This document shows positions 33,826 through 47,800 of a DNA stretch of 64,000 nucleotides, one piece after another (the stretch's first letter is position 1; the number at the start of each line of letters is the position of its first letter). The position numbers and the translations under genes are program-made. The stretch is from assembly GCA_907163375.1 (NCBI GenBank), contig CAJQUW010015429.1, positions 1-64,000 of the forward strand. The letters run 5' to 3'. The DNA comes from Prostheceraeus crozeri (Eukaryota; Platyhelminthes; Polycladida; Euryleptidae). The notes beneath the pieces are model-generated. The model was not told the origin of the DNA, did no database searches, and worked only from the letters and a program-made list of their open reading frames with translations.

Positions 33826-36017
33826 GTTCATCGATTTTGATGAACAGTATGTCAAAAGAGAACTCAGAAAATCCTCTTTCTCCCCGTGCCTGATGTATTT
33901 TCATGCTCACATGTTTTCTTTTTGAAAAATTGCGATTTGTAAATTGAGCGATTTTCATAATTGGAGCATTTTAATTTTCATGATTTCCGAGAAATTGGCG
34001 GACATAAATCCGAAACAGCAGTCTGGGGCTCGATTAATGTTCATTAGGGCCTATGGATCAACAGCAAGCGTTGGAGGTCCTAACAGGCTCTTAAAATTTC
34101 TTCGACGTGCCTTGTTCGCTTGTGTACAAACCAAAATATGTGAATCAGTCGTCTGCATCCGATCGATCAGACCTCCAAGACTTGCTGATGATGCACAATT
34201 AATATTAATCGACCCCAGAATGCAGTTTCAGTTTTCTGTCGGCCATTTTGAATTTTCGCAATTTTCTCGAGAAAGGCTGGTCGTATGATTTTTATACCAT
34301 GATTTTCAAAGTTTTCATACAGAGATACATGAGAAACCGTCGAGAAACATGATAGGACATTTTTAAATGAAACCGCCTCTCCTGCACCTCTCTTTCAGAC
34401 ATTACATGGAAATACACATGTTACATGGAATGCCAGTTACGGCACTCCGTGTAGTATCTATTTCCATGTAACGTTTGAAAAGTATTTAATTGGACTCTCT
34501 TTGGCACTGGTTTGATGTTGCATTAAAACACGATTTGTAGCTCTATAAGTGACTGCCGCTATACAATGCATTCGCCAAATGTTTCAAATTTTCAAATAGT
34601 GGAATTGTATTATTTTCACATGCGACGTAAATGACAGTTCAGATTTTCTCACAATCGCTGAATTTTCAAATTGTACATAACGAAATCGACAGATCAAAAT
34701 CTATGATTTTTACCTACTTCACCATTTTGCATGTAGACATCTAGGAGTCCATGATGTAGACTACATGCTGTGCATTTAGAAGTCGCAAAATCTCAAATTG
34801 CCAATTCTCTCATTCATAGGCAACGATAGCTATGTTGAATATCTGCATGATTTTACTTATTGTGCATTGAGAAATCGAAGTTTTTTAAAACTCTAGTTCT
34901 CTCACTTGTGGACGATCTATATGTAAATGTCTTCCTTCAATCATAAAAAATGGATCACGTAAATAATTGTGTTAATATTATTACTGTGCCACCTCAATTA
35001 TTGTGTCAATTTCAATCAATTTTCCTGTCTTTCAATCGCATTTTCCATTGATAAGCTATACATTATTGAAGGCCTTTTGCTCTCAGCTTTTCAAAGAGCC
35101 ATTGCACATTTGTATTCGTCATTATTTAAGGAGGACAGAGGTCAAGATGTGGAAATCCCCACTTTAGAGATCTCAAATTTTCGATGCGAAAACATGTGAA
35201 CATGACAATGAAACTCAAGCTGATAGGGCTGTTTCTGAGAATTCCTTTCATGCATTGTTCGTCGAAATCGATGTACTATTATTATGTCTATTTATTCATT
35301 ATCTTCTATATCTTTATTTTCTGTCAAGTATTTTTCTTTTGATGCTTTGTACTTTATATTATGCTTTGTGCTCTCTACGATTTTTTTGTCGCTACTATGT
35401 TAGTTCGGGCTTGTCTGTATTTGTTCCTTTATTGAGAGTGGTACCATATTGTTCGTCTCGTGGCGATGAGCACTGTGGTGGAATTTATTTTTGGGGATTG
35501 ATTCTTGATTTACGTGTATTTAGGGATTATCATTTTGTCGCTTTGTGAGGTCTACTCCCTGCTGATATCTTGCAACACTTAGTTCAGAGGCGTTGGATAT
35601 CCGCTGTGTCCCTCTACATCATTATTGAATCGGAATTTCTATTTTCGGCTTCCACTGTCCGCTATCTGATATCGGTGTGTATTCGACCTTGATCATATTC
35701 TTCATCACGAGTGAATTGGTATTGATTTGCTTGTGGCGTGGAGTGTTGAACAGTTTGCCTGTCAACCACAGAATTAGATTGTTTAATCGCACCACTTTGC
35801 TAGAAATTCAAACAGATGGCACATGCAGGAGCGTAATAAGTGGGCAAAAAGAAATTTTTAATACCTTACGGAGATAGGAAAAATAGTCGTGCGTCGCTTG
35901 CGGATTGCTCTGAATTCCTTCAAAATGCTCCGATCGCCACGATTCCTTCAGATTCGAAGAATTCAGATCATTGCGCAAAAGTTTTCTCGATAATATTGGG
36001 CCCTCCGATCATTTTTG
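33826..36017. other. Gene-poor 2.2 kb
   Basis: No recognisable coding domain. Around 34400-34470 there is an imperfect hairpin (ACATGGAAATA against TATTTCCATGT). The stretch 35250-35700 is T-rich on the + strand and gives a hydrophobic frame with no family features. Confidence 0.45.
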
Positions 36018-36064
36018 AGTTAGCAGGCGCATGAAAAAACGTTCACAAACTTCTCTGTAGAACT
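36018..36064. repeat. Right arm of the 46 bp distant inverted repeat
   Basis: Inverted partner of 31763-31808. It ends in AGAACTGAT, which also fits the first satellite monomer, so the satellite starts exactly at this arm. Confidence 0.85.
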
Positions 36065-36109
36065 GATAGGAATACAGGACTACAACTCCAAGTTTTGAAG
36101 GGAATCCGG

Positions 36110-37350
36110 GATTTTAAATCTAGGATCTGATGGGAATCCGGGACTTCGAATCCAACTTTTGAAGGGAATCCGGGACTTCGAATATAGGATCTGATGGGAA
36201 TACAGATCTCCGACTCCAAGTTTTGAAGGGAATCTGCGACTTCGAATCTAGGATCTGATTGGAATACAGGACCACAACTCCAAATTTTGATGGGAATCCG
36301 GGACTTCGAATCTAGGATCTGATGGGAATCCGGGACTTCGACTCCAAGTTTTGAAGGGAATCTGGGACTTCGAACCTAGGATCTGATGAGAATCCGGGAC
36401 TTCGACTCCAAGTATCGATGAGAATCCGGGACTTTGAATGAAGGATCGGATTGGAATACAGAACTCCGACTCCAAGTATTGAAGGGAATCCGGGACTTCG
36501 TCTCCAGGATCTGATGGGATTCGGGACTCCCTCTCCAGGTTTTGGAATCCGGAACTTCGAATCTGGGATCTGATGGGAATACAGATCTCCGACTCCAAGT
36601 TTTGAAAGGAATATGCGACTTCGAATCTAGGATCTGATGGGAATCCGGGACCTAGACACCAAGTTTTAGAGGGAATCTGGGACTTCCAACCTAGGATCTG
36701 ATGGGATTTGGGGACTTCGTCTCCAAGTTTTGAAGGGAATCCAGGACTGCGAATCTAGGAACTGATGGGAATACAGGACTTCGAATCCAAGTTTTGAAGG
36801 GAATCTGGGACTTCGACTCTAGGATCTGATGGGAATCCGAGACTTCGACTACAAGTTTTTAAGGGAATCCGGGACTTCGAATCTAGGATCTGATGGGATT
36901 CGGGGACTTCGTCTCCAAGTTTTGAAGTTAATCTGGGTCTGCGAATCTAGGATCTGATGAGAATCCGGGACTTCGACTCCAAGTTTTGGAGGGAATCGAG
37001 GACTTTGAACGTAGGATTTGATGGGAATCCGGGACTTCGACTCCAAGTTTTAGAGGGAATCTGGGACTTCGAATCTAGGATCTGACGGGATTCCGAGAGT
37101 TCGACTTCAAGTTTTGAAGGGAATCCGGGACTTCGAATCTAGGATCTGATGAGAATCCGGGACTCCGACTCCAAGTTTTCATGGGAATCCGGGAGTTCCA
37201 CTCGAAGTTTTGATGGAAATACGGGACTTTGACTCTAGGATCTGATGGGAATCGGGGACCCACTCAAATTTTTGAAGGGAATTCTCGATTCCGAAACCAC
37301 GATCTGATGGGAATACAAGACTACAACTCCAAGTTTTCATGGTAATCCAG
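36110..37350. repeat. Satellite duplication, 1305 bp offset, first copy
   Basis: The stretch around 36100-36660 recurs almost letter for letter 1305 bases later (37405-37965), including rare variants such as a 28 bp-long monomer near 36530. Its edges merge into ordinary monomers, so limits are approximate. Confidence 0.7.
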
Positions 37351-38949
37351 GACTTCGAATCTGGGAACTGATGGGAATACAGGACTACAACTCCAAGTTT
37401 TGAAGGGAATCCGGGATTTTAAATCTAGGATATGATGGGAATCCGGGACTTCGAATCCAACTTTTGAAGGGAATCCGGGACTTCGAATATAGGATCTGAT
37501 GGGAATACAGATCTCCGACTCCAAGTTTTGAAGGGAATCTGCGACTTCGAATCTAGGATCTGATTGGAATACAGGACCACAACTCCAAATTTTGATGGGA
37601 ATCCGGGACTTCGAATCTAGGATCTGATGGGAATCCGGGACTTCGACTCCAAGTTTTGAAGGGAATCTGGGACTTCGAACCTAGGATCTGATGAGAATCC
37701 GGGACTTCGACTCCAAGTATCGATGAGAATCCGGGACATTGAATGAAGGATCGGATTGGAATACAGAACTCCGACTCCAAGTATTGAAGGGAATCCGGGA
37801 CTTCGTCTCCAGGATCTGATGGGATTCGGGACTCCCTCTCCAGGTTTTGGAATCCGGAACTTCGAATCTGGGATCTGATGGGAATACAGATCTCCGACTC
37901 CAAGTTTTGAAAGGAATATGCGACTTCGAATCTAGGATCTGATGGGAATCCGGGACCTAGACACCAAGTTTTAGAGGGAATCTGGGACTTCCAATCTAGG
38001 ATCTGATGGGATTCGAGGACTTCGTCTCCAAGTTTTGAAGGGAATCCAGGACTGCGAATCTAGGATCTGATGGGAATCCGGGACTTCGAATCCAAGTTTT
38101 GAAGGGAATCTGGGACTTCGACTCTAGGATCTGATGGGAATCCGAGACTTCGACTACAAGTTTTTAAGGGAATCTGGGACTTCGAATCTAGGATCTGATG
38201 GGAATCCGAGACTTCAACTTCAAGTTTTGAAGGGAATCTGGGACTTCGAATCTAGAATCTGATGAGAATCCGGGACTCCGACTCCAAGTTTTCATGGGAA
38301 TCCGAGAGTTCCACTCCAAGTTTGTTGGAAATACGGTACTTTGACTCTAGAATCTGATGAGAATCCGGGACTTCGAATCTAGGATCTGATGGGATTCGGG
38401 GACTTCGTCTCCAAGTTTTGAAGTTAATCTGGGTCTGCGAATCTAGGATCTGATGAGAATCCGGGACTTCGACTCCAAGTTTTGGAGGGAATCGAGGACT
38501 TTGGACGTAGGATTTGATGGGAATCCGGGACTTCGACTCCAAGTATTGAAGGGAATCTGGGACTTCGAATCTAGGATCTGACGGGATTCGGGACTCCCTC
38601 TCCAGGTTTTGGAATCCGGAACTTCGAATCTGGGATCTGATGGGAATACAGATCTCCGACTCCAAGTTTTGAAAGGAATATGCGACTTCGAATCTAGGAA
38701 CTGATGGGAATCCGGGACCTAGACACCAAGTTTTAGAGGGAATCTGGGACTTCCAATCTAGGATCTGATGGGATTCGGGGACTTCGTCTCCAAGTTTTGA
38801 AGGGAATCAAGGACTGCGAATCTAGGATCTGATGGGAATCCGGGACTTCGAATCCAAGTTTTGAAGGGAATCTGGGACTTCGACTCTAGGATCTGATGGG
38901 AATCCGAGACTTCGACTACAAGTTTTTAAGGGAATCTGGGACTTCGAAT

Positions 38950-41900
38950 CTAGGATCTGATGGGAATCCGAGACTTCGACTTCAAGTTTTGAAGGGAATC
39001 CGGGACTTCGAATCTAGGATCTGATGAGAATCCGGGACTCCGACTCCAAGTTTTCATGGGAATCCGGGAGTTCCACTCCAAGTTTTGATGGAAATACGGG
39101 ACTTCGAATCTAGGATCTGATGGGATTCGGGGACTTCGTCTCCAAGTTTTGAAGTTAATCTGGGTCTGCGAATCTAGGATCTGATGAGAATCCGGGACTT
39201 CGACTCCAAGTTTTGGAGGGAATCGAGGACTTTGGACGTAGGATTTGATGGGAATCCGGGACTTCGACTCCAAGTATTGAAGGGAATCTGGGACTTCGAA
39301 TCTAGGATCTGACGGATTCGGGACTCCCTCTCCAGGTTTTGGAATCCGGAACTTCGAATCTGGATCTGATGGGAATACAGATCTCCGACTCCAAGTTTTG
39401 AAAGGAATATGCGACTTCGAATCTAGGATCTGATGGGAATCCGGGACCTAGACACCAAGTTTTAGAGGGAATCTGGGACTTCCAATCTAGGATCTGATGG
39501 GATTCGGGGACTTCGTCTCCAAGTTTTGAAGGGAATCCAGGACTGCGAATCTAGGATCTGATGGGAATCCGGGACTTCGAATCCAAGTTTTGAAGGGAAT
39601 CTGGGACTTCGACTCTAGGATCTGATGGAATCCGGGACTTCGACTCCAAGTTTTTAAGGGAATCTGGGACTTCGAATCTAGGATCTGATGGGAATCCGTG
39701 ACTTCGACTCCAAGTTTTGAAGGGAATCCGGGACTTCGAATCTAGGATCTGATGAGAATCCGGACTCCGACTCCAAGTTTTCATGGGAATCCGGGAGTTC
39801 CACTCCAAGTTTTGATGGAAATACGGGACTTTGACTCTAGGATCTGATGGGAATTGGGGACCCACTCACATTTTTGAAGGGAATTCTCGATTCCGAAACC
39901 ACGATCTGATGGGAATACAAGACTACAACTCCAAGTTTTCATGGTAATCCAGGTCTTCGAATCTGGGAACTGATGGGAATACAGGACTACAACTCCAATT
40001 TTTTGATGGGAATCCGGGACTTCGAATCTACGATCTGATGGGAATCCGGGACCCACTCCAAGTTTTCAAGGGAATCTGGGACTGCAAATCTAGGATATGA
40101 TGGGAATACAGATCCCCGACTCCAAGTTTTGAAGGGAATCTGCGACTTCGAATCTAGGATCTGATGGGAATCTGGGACTTCGACTCAAAGTTTTGAAGGG
40201 AATCTGGGACTTCAAATCCCGGAGTTTGACTCCAAGTTTTGAAGGGAATTTTGGACTTCGAATCTAGCATCTGATGGGAATCCGAAACTTCAATTCCAAG
40301 TTTTGAAGGGAATCCAAGACTTCGAATCTAGGATCTGATGAGAATCCGTGACTTTGACTCCAAGTTTTGAAGGGGATTCTCGACTTCGACTCTAGGATCT
40401 GATGGGAATACGGGACTACAACTCCAAGTTTTCATGGGAATCCGGTACTTCGAATCTAGGATCGGATGGGAATCCGAGACTTCCACTCTAAGTTTTGAAG
40501 GAAATACGGGATTTTGACTCTAGGAACTGATGGGAACACAGGACTACAACTCCAAGTTTTGAAGGGAATCCGTGACTTCGAATCTAGGAACTGATGGGAA
40601 TACAGGACCACAACTCCAAGTTTTGAAGGAAATACGGGACTTTGACTCTAGGAACTGATGGGAACACAGGACTACAACTCTAAGTTTTGAAGGGAATCCG
40701 GGACTTCGAATCTAGGATCGGATGGGAATCCGAGACTTCCACTCTAAGTTTTGAAGGAAATACGGGATTTTGACTCTAGGAACTGATGGGAACACAGGAC
40801 TACAACTCCAAGTTTTGAAGGGAATCCGTGACTTCGAATCTAGGAACTGATGGGAATACAGGACCACAACTCCAAGTTTTGAAGGAAATACGGGACTTTG
40901 ACTCTAGGAACTGATGGGAACACAGGACTACAACTCTAAGTTTTGAAGGGAATCCGGGACTTCGAATCTAGGATTTGATGGGAATCCGAGACTTCCACTC
41001 CAAGTTTTGAAGTTAATCTGTGACTGCGAATCTAGGATCTGATGAGAATCCGGGACTTCGACTCCAAGTTTTGGAGGGAATCGAGGACTGCGAACCTAGG
41101 ATCTGATGGGAATCCGGGACTTCGACTCCAAGTTTTAGAGGGAATCTGGGACTTCGAATCTAGGATCTGATGGGATTCCGAGAGTTCGACTTCAAGTTTT
41201 GAAGGGAATCCGGGACTTCGAATCTAGGATCTGATGAGAATCCGGGACTCCGACTCCAAGTTTTCATAGGAATCCTGGAGTTCCACTCCAAGTTTTGATG
41301 GAAATACGGTACTTTGACTCTAGGATCTGATGGGAATCGGGGACCCACTCAAATTTTTGAAGGGAATTCTCGATTCCGAAACCACGATCTGATGGGAATA
41401 CAAGACTACAACTCCAAGTTTTCATGGTAATCCAGGACTTCGAATCTGGGATCTGATGGGAATCCGAGACTTCGACTTCAAGTTTTCAAGGGAATCCGGG
41501 ACTCCGACTCCAAGTTTTAGCGGGAATCTGGACTTCGAATCTAGGATCTGATGGGATTCCGAGACTTCGACTTCAAGTTTTGAAGGGAATCCGGGACTCC
41601 GACTCCAAGTTTTCATGGGAATCCGGGAGTTCCACTCCAAGTTTTGATGGAAATACGGGACTTTGACTCTAGGATCTGATGGGAATCGGGGACCCACTCA
41701 AAGTTTTAAAGGGATTTCTCGATTCCGAATCCAGGATCTGATGGGAATACAAGACTACAACTCCAAGTTTTCATGGTAATCCAGGACTTCGAATCTAGGA
41801 ACTGATGGGAATACAGGACTACAACTCCAATTTTTGATCGGAATCCGGGACTTCGAATCTACGATCTGATGGGAATCCGGGACCCACTCCAAGTTTTCAA

Positions 41901-44500
41901 GGGAATCTGGGACTTCAAATCTAGGATATGATGAGAATCCGGGACTTCGACTACTAGTTTTGAAGGGAATCCGGGACTTCGAATCTGGGATCTGATGGGA
42001 ATACAGATCTCCGACTCCAAGTTTTGAAGGGAATCTGCGACTTCGAATCTAGGATCTGATGGGAATCTGGGACTTCGACTCAAAGTTTTGAAGGAAATCT
42101 TGGACTTCGAATCTAGGATCTGATGGGAATCCGGGACTTTGACTCCAAGTTTTGAAGGGAATCTGGGACTTCGACTCTAGGATCTGATGGTAATCCGGGA
42201 CCAACTCCAAGTTTTCAAGGGAATCCGGGACTTCGACTCCAAGTTTAGAAGGGAATCTGGGACTTCGACTCTAGGATCTGATGGTAATCCGGGACCAACT
42301 CCAAGTTTTCAAGGGAAACTGGGACTTCGAATTTAGGATCTGATGGGAATACAGATCTCTGACTCCAAGTTTTGGTGGGAATCCGGCACTCCGAACCTAG
42401 GATCTGATGAGAATCTGGGACTTCGACTCCAAGTTTCGATGAGCATCCGGGACTTTGAATGAAGGATCGGATTGGAATACAGAACTCCGACTCCAAGCAT
42501 AGAAGGGAATCCAGGACTTCGACTCCAAGTTTTGAAGGGAATCCAGGACTTCGACTCCAAGTTTTGAAGGGAATCCAGGACTTCGACTCCAAGTTTTGAA
42601 GGGAATATGTAATTTCGAATCTAGGATCTAATGAGAATGCGCGACTTCGACTCCAAGTTTTAGAGGGAATCTGGGACTTCGACTCTAGGATCTGATGGGA
42701 ATCCGAGACTTCGACTCCAAGTTTTGAAGGGAATCCATGACTGCGTACCTAGAATCTGATGAGAATCCAGGACTTCGAATCTAGGATCTGATGGGATTCG
42801 GGGACTTCGTCTCCAAGTTTTGAAGTTAATGTGGGACTGCGAATCTAGGATCTAATGAGAATCCGGGACTTCGACTCCAAGTTTTGGAGGGAATCCATGA
42901 CTGCGCACCTAGGATCTGGTGGGAATCCGGGACTTCGACTCCAAGTTTTGAAGGGAATCTGGGACTTCGAATCTAGGATCTGATGGGAATCCGGGACTTC
43001 GAATCTAGGATCTGGTTGGAATCCGGGACTTCGAATCTAGGATCTGATGGGAATCCGGGACTTCGACTCCAAGTTTTGAAGGAATCTGGGACTTCGAATA
43101 TAGGATTTGGTGGGAATACAGATCTCCGACTCCAAGTGTTGATGGGAATCCGTCACTTCGAACCTACGATCTGATGAGAATCCGGGACTTCGACTCCAAG
43201 TTTCGATGGGAATCCGGGACTTTGAATGAAGGATCGGATTGGAATCCGGGACTTCGACACCAAGTATAGAAGGGAATCCGGGACTTCGGCTCCCGGATCT
43301 GATGGGATTCGGGACTCCGTCTCAAGGTTTTGGAATCCGGAACTTCGAATCTAGGATCTGATGGGAATACAGATCTCTGACTCCAAGTGTTGGTGGGAAT
43401 CCGGCACTTCAAATCTAGGATCTGAATGGAATCCGGGACTTCGAATCTGGGATCTGATGGGAATCCGGGACTTCGACTCGAAGTTTTGAAGGGAATCTGG
43501 GACTTCGAATTTAGGATCTGATGGGAATACAGATCTCTGACTCCAAGTGTTGGTGGGAATCCGGCACTCCTAACCTAGGATCTGATGAGAATCCGGGTCT
43601 TCGACTCCAAGTTTTGAAGGGAATTTGGACTTCGTCTGCAAGATCTGATGGGATTCGGGACTCCGTCTCCAGGTTTTGAAGGGAATATGCGACTTCGAAC
43701 CTAGGATCTGATGGGAATCCGGGACTTCAACTCCAGGTTTTGAAGGGAATCGGGGACTTCGAATCTAGGATCTGATGGGAATCCGGGACTTCGAAGCCAA
43801 GCGTTGGTGGGAATCCGACACTCCGAACCTAGGATCTGATGAGAATCCGGGACTTCGAATGCAAGTTTTGATGAGAATCCGGGACTTTGAATGAAGGATC
43901 GGATTGGAATACAGAACTCCGACTCGAAGTTTTGAAGGGAATTTGGACTTCGTCTCCAAGATCTGATGGGATTCGGGACTCCGTCTCCAGGTTTTGAAAG
44001 GAATCCGGGACTTCGAATCTGGGATCTGATGGGAATACAGATCTGCGACTCCAAGTTTTGAAGGGAATATGCGACTTTGAATCTAGGATCTGATGGCAAT
44101 CCATGACTTCGACTCCAAGTTTTAGAAGGAATCTGGGACTTCGAATCTAGGATCTGATGGGATTCGGGGACTCCGACTCCAAGTTTTCATGGGAATCCGG
44201 GAGTTCCACTCCAAGTTTTGATGGAAATACGGTACTTTGACTCTAGGATCTGATGGGAATCGTGGACCCACTCGAAGTTTTGAAGGGATTCTCGACTTCG
44301 AATCTAGGAACTGATGGGATTCGGGGACTCCGACTCCAAGTTTTCATGGGAATCCGGGAGTTCCACTCCAAGTTTTGATGGAAATACGGTACTTTGACTC
44401 TAGGATCTGATGGGAATCGTGGACCCACTCGAAGTTTTGAAGGGAATTCTCGACTTCGAATCTAGGAACTGATGGGAATACAAGACTACAACTCCGAGTT
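38950..44500. repeat. Satellite segmental duplication, first copy (~5.9 kb)
   Basis: Variant monomer orders here recur 5.84-5.93 kb later (about 44880-50350). Examples: the block near 39781-40056 matches 45647-45922, 41422-41697 matches 47351-47626, and 44243-44428 matches 50081-50266. The changing offset reflects small gains and losses of monomers. Confidence 0.8.
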
Positions 44501-44879
44501 TTCATTATAATCCAGGACTTCGAATCTAGGATCTGATGGGATTCGGGGACTTCGTGTCCAAGTTTTGAAGTTAATGTGGGACTGCGAATCTAGGATCTAA
44601 TGAGAATCCGGGACTTCGACTCCAAGTTTTCAAGGGAATCCATGACTGCGTACCTAGGATCTGGTGGGAATCCGGGACTTCGACTCCAAGTTTTGAAGGG
44701 AATCTGGGACTTCGAATCTAGGATCTGATGGGAATCCGGGACTTCAAATCTAGGATCTGGTGGGAATCCGGGACTTCGAATCTAGGATCTGATGGGAATC
44801 CGGGACTTCGACTCCAAGTTTTGAAGGGAATCTGGGACTTCGAATCTAGAATCTGATGAGAATCCGGGACTCCGACTCC

Positions 44880-47800
44880 AAGTTTTCATGGGAATCCGAG
44901 AGTTCCACTCCAAGTTTGTTGGAAATACGGTACTTTGACTCTAGAATCTGATGAGAATCCGGGACTTCGAATCTAGGATCTGATGGGATTCGGGACTTCG
45001 TCTCCAAGTTTTGAAGTTAATCTGGGTCTGCGAATCTAGGATCTGATGAGAATCCGGGACTTCGACTCCAAGTTTTGGAGGGAATCGAGGACTTTGGACG
45101 TAGGATTTGATGGGAATCCGGGACTTCGACTCCAAGTTTTAGAGGGAATCTGGGACTTCGAATCTAGGATCTGACGGGATTCGGGACTCCCTCTCCAGGT
45201 TTTGGAATCCGGAACTTCGAATCTGGGATCTGATGGGAATACAGATCTCCGACTCCAAGTTTTGAAAGGAATATGCGACTTCGAATCTAGGATCTGATGG
45301 GAATCCGGGACCTAGACACCAAGTTTTAGAGGGAATCTGGGACTTCCAATCTAGGATCTGATGGGATTCGGAGACTTCGTCTCCAAGTTTTGAAGGGAAT
45401 CCAGGACTGCGAATCTAGGATCTGATGGGAATCCGGGACTTCGAATCCAAGTTTTGAAGGGAATCTGGGACTTCGACTCTAGGATCTGATGGGAATCCGA
45501 GACTTCGACTACAAGTTTTTAAGGGAATCTGGGACTTCGAATCTAGGATCTGATGGGAATCCGAGACTTCGACTTCAAGTTTTGAAGGGAATCCGGGACT
45601 TCGAATCTAGGATCTGATGAGAATCCGGGACTCCGACTCCAAGTTTTCATGGGAATCCGGGAGTTCCACTCCAAGTTTTGATGGAAATACGGGACTTTGA
45701 CTCTAGGATCTGATGGGAATTGGGGACCCACTCACATTTTTGAAGGGAATTCTCGATTCCGAAACCACGATCTGATGGGAATACAAGACTACAACTCCAA
45801 GTTTTCATGGTAATCCAGGTCTTCGAATCTGGGAACTGATGGGAATACAGGACTACAACTCCAATTTTTTGATGGGAATCCGGGACTTCGAATCTACGAT
45901 CTGATGGGAATCCGGGACCCACTTCAAGTTTTCAAGGGAATCTGGGACTGCAAATCTAGGATATGATGGGAATACAGATCTCCGACTCCAAGTTTTGAAG
46001 GGAATCTGCGACTTCGAATCTAGGATCTGATGGGAATCTGGGACTTCGACTCAAAGTTTTGAAGGGAATCCGGGACTTCAAATCCCGGAGTTTGACTCCA
46101 AGTTTTGAAGGGAATTTTGGACTTCGAATCTAGCATCTGATGGGAATCCGAAACTTCAATTCCAAGTTTTGAAGGGAATCCAAGACTTCGAATCTAGGAT
46201 CTGATGAGAATCCGTGACTTTGAATCCAAGTTTTGAAGGGATTCTCGACTTCGACTCTAGGATCTGATGGGAATACGGGACTACAACTCCAAGTTTTCAT
46301 GGGAATCCGGTACTTCGAATCTAGGATCGGATGGGAATCCGAGACTTCCACTCTAAGTTTTGAAGGAAATACGGGATTTTGACTCTAGGAACTGATGGGA
46401 ACACAGGACTACAACTCCAAGTTTTGAAGGGAATCCGTGACTTCGAATCTAGGAACTGATGGGAATACAGGACCACAACTCCAAGTTTTGAAGGAAATAC
46501 GGGACTTTGACTCTAGGAACTGATGGGAACACAGGACTACAACTCTAAGTTTTGAAGGGAATCCGGGACTTCGAATCTAGGAACTGATGGGAATACAGGA
46601 CCACAACTCCAAGTTTTGAAGGAAATACGGGACTTTGACTCTAGGAACTGATGGGAACACAGGACTACAACTCTAAGTTTTGAAGGGAATCCGGGACTTC
46701 GAATCTAGGATCGGATGGGAATCCGAGACTTCCACTCTAAGTTTTGAAGGAAATACGGGATTTTGACTCTAGGAACTGATGGGAACACAGGACTACAACT
46801 CCAAGTTTTGAAGGGAATCCGTGACTTCGAATCTAGGAACTGATGGGAATACAGGACCACAACTCCAAGTTTTGAAGGAAATACGGGACTTTGACTCTTG
46901 GAACTGATGGGAACACAGGACTACAACTCTAAGTTTTGAAGGGAATCCGGGACTTCGAATCTAGGATTTGATGGGAATCCGAGACTTCCACTCCAAGTTT
47001 TGAAGTTAATCTGTGACTGCGAATCTAGGATCTGATGGGAATCCGGGACTTCGACTCCAAGTTTTAGAGGGAATCTGGGACTTCGAATCTAGGATCTGAT
47101 GGGATTCCGAGAGTTCGACTTCAAGTTTTGAAGGGAATCCGGGACTTCGAATCTAGGATCTGATGAGAATCCGGGACTCCGACTCCAAGTTTTCATGGGA
47201 ATCCGGGAGTTCCACTCCAAGTTTTGATGGAAATACGGTACTTTGACTCTAGGATCTGATGGGAATCGGGGACCCACTCAAATTTTTGAAGGGAATTCTC
47301 GATTCCGAAACCACGATCTGATGGGAATACAAGACTACAACTCCAAGTTTTCATGGTAATCCAGGACTTCGAATCTGGGATCTGATGGGAATCCGAGACT
47401 TCGACTTCAAGTTTTCAAGGGAATCCGGGACTCCGACTCCAAGTTTTAGCGGGAATCTGGACTTCGAATCTAGGATCTGATGGGATTCCGAGACTTCGAC
47501 TTCAAGTTTTGAAGGGAATCCGGGACTCCGACTCCAAGTTTTCATGGGAATCCGGGAGTTCCACTCCAAGTTTTGATGGAAATACGGGACTTTGACTCTA
47601 GGATCTGATGGGAATCGGGGACCCACTCAAAGTTTTAAAGGGATTTCTCGATTCCGAATCCAGGATCTGATGGGAATACAAGACTACAACTCCAAGTTTT
47701 CATGGTAATCCAGGACTTCGAATCTAGGAACTGATGGGAATACAGGACTACAACTCCAATTTTTGATCGGAATCCGGGACTTCGAACCTAGGATCTGATG

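Noticed and set aside
33944-34288. 114-codon plus-strand frame
   Set aside because: Low-complexity flanks, no recognised motif, no splice or start context, and gene-poor surroundings.
34922-34965. ATAAAAAATGGATCAC, resembling the Tc1 end at 32712
   Set aside because: Only part of the end is present, without the outer bases, TA flank or a partner.
35255-35548. 97-codon hydrophobic frame suggesting a membrane protein
   Set aside because: The hydrophobicity follows from T-rich DNA; it has no family resemblance and no supporting context.
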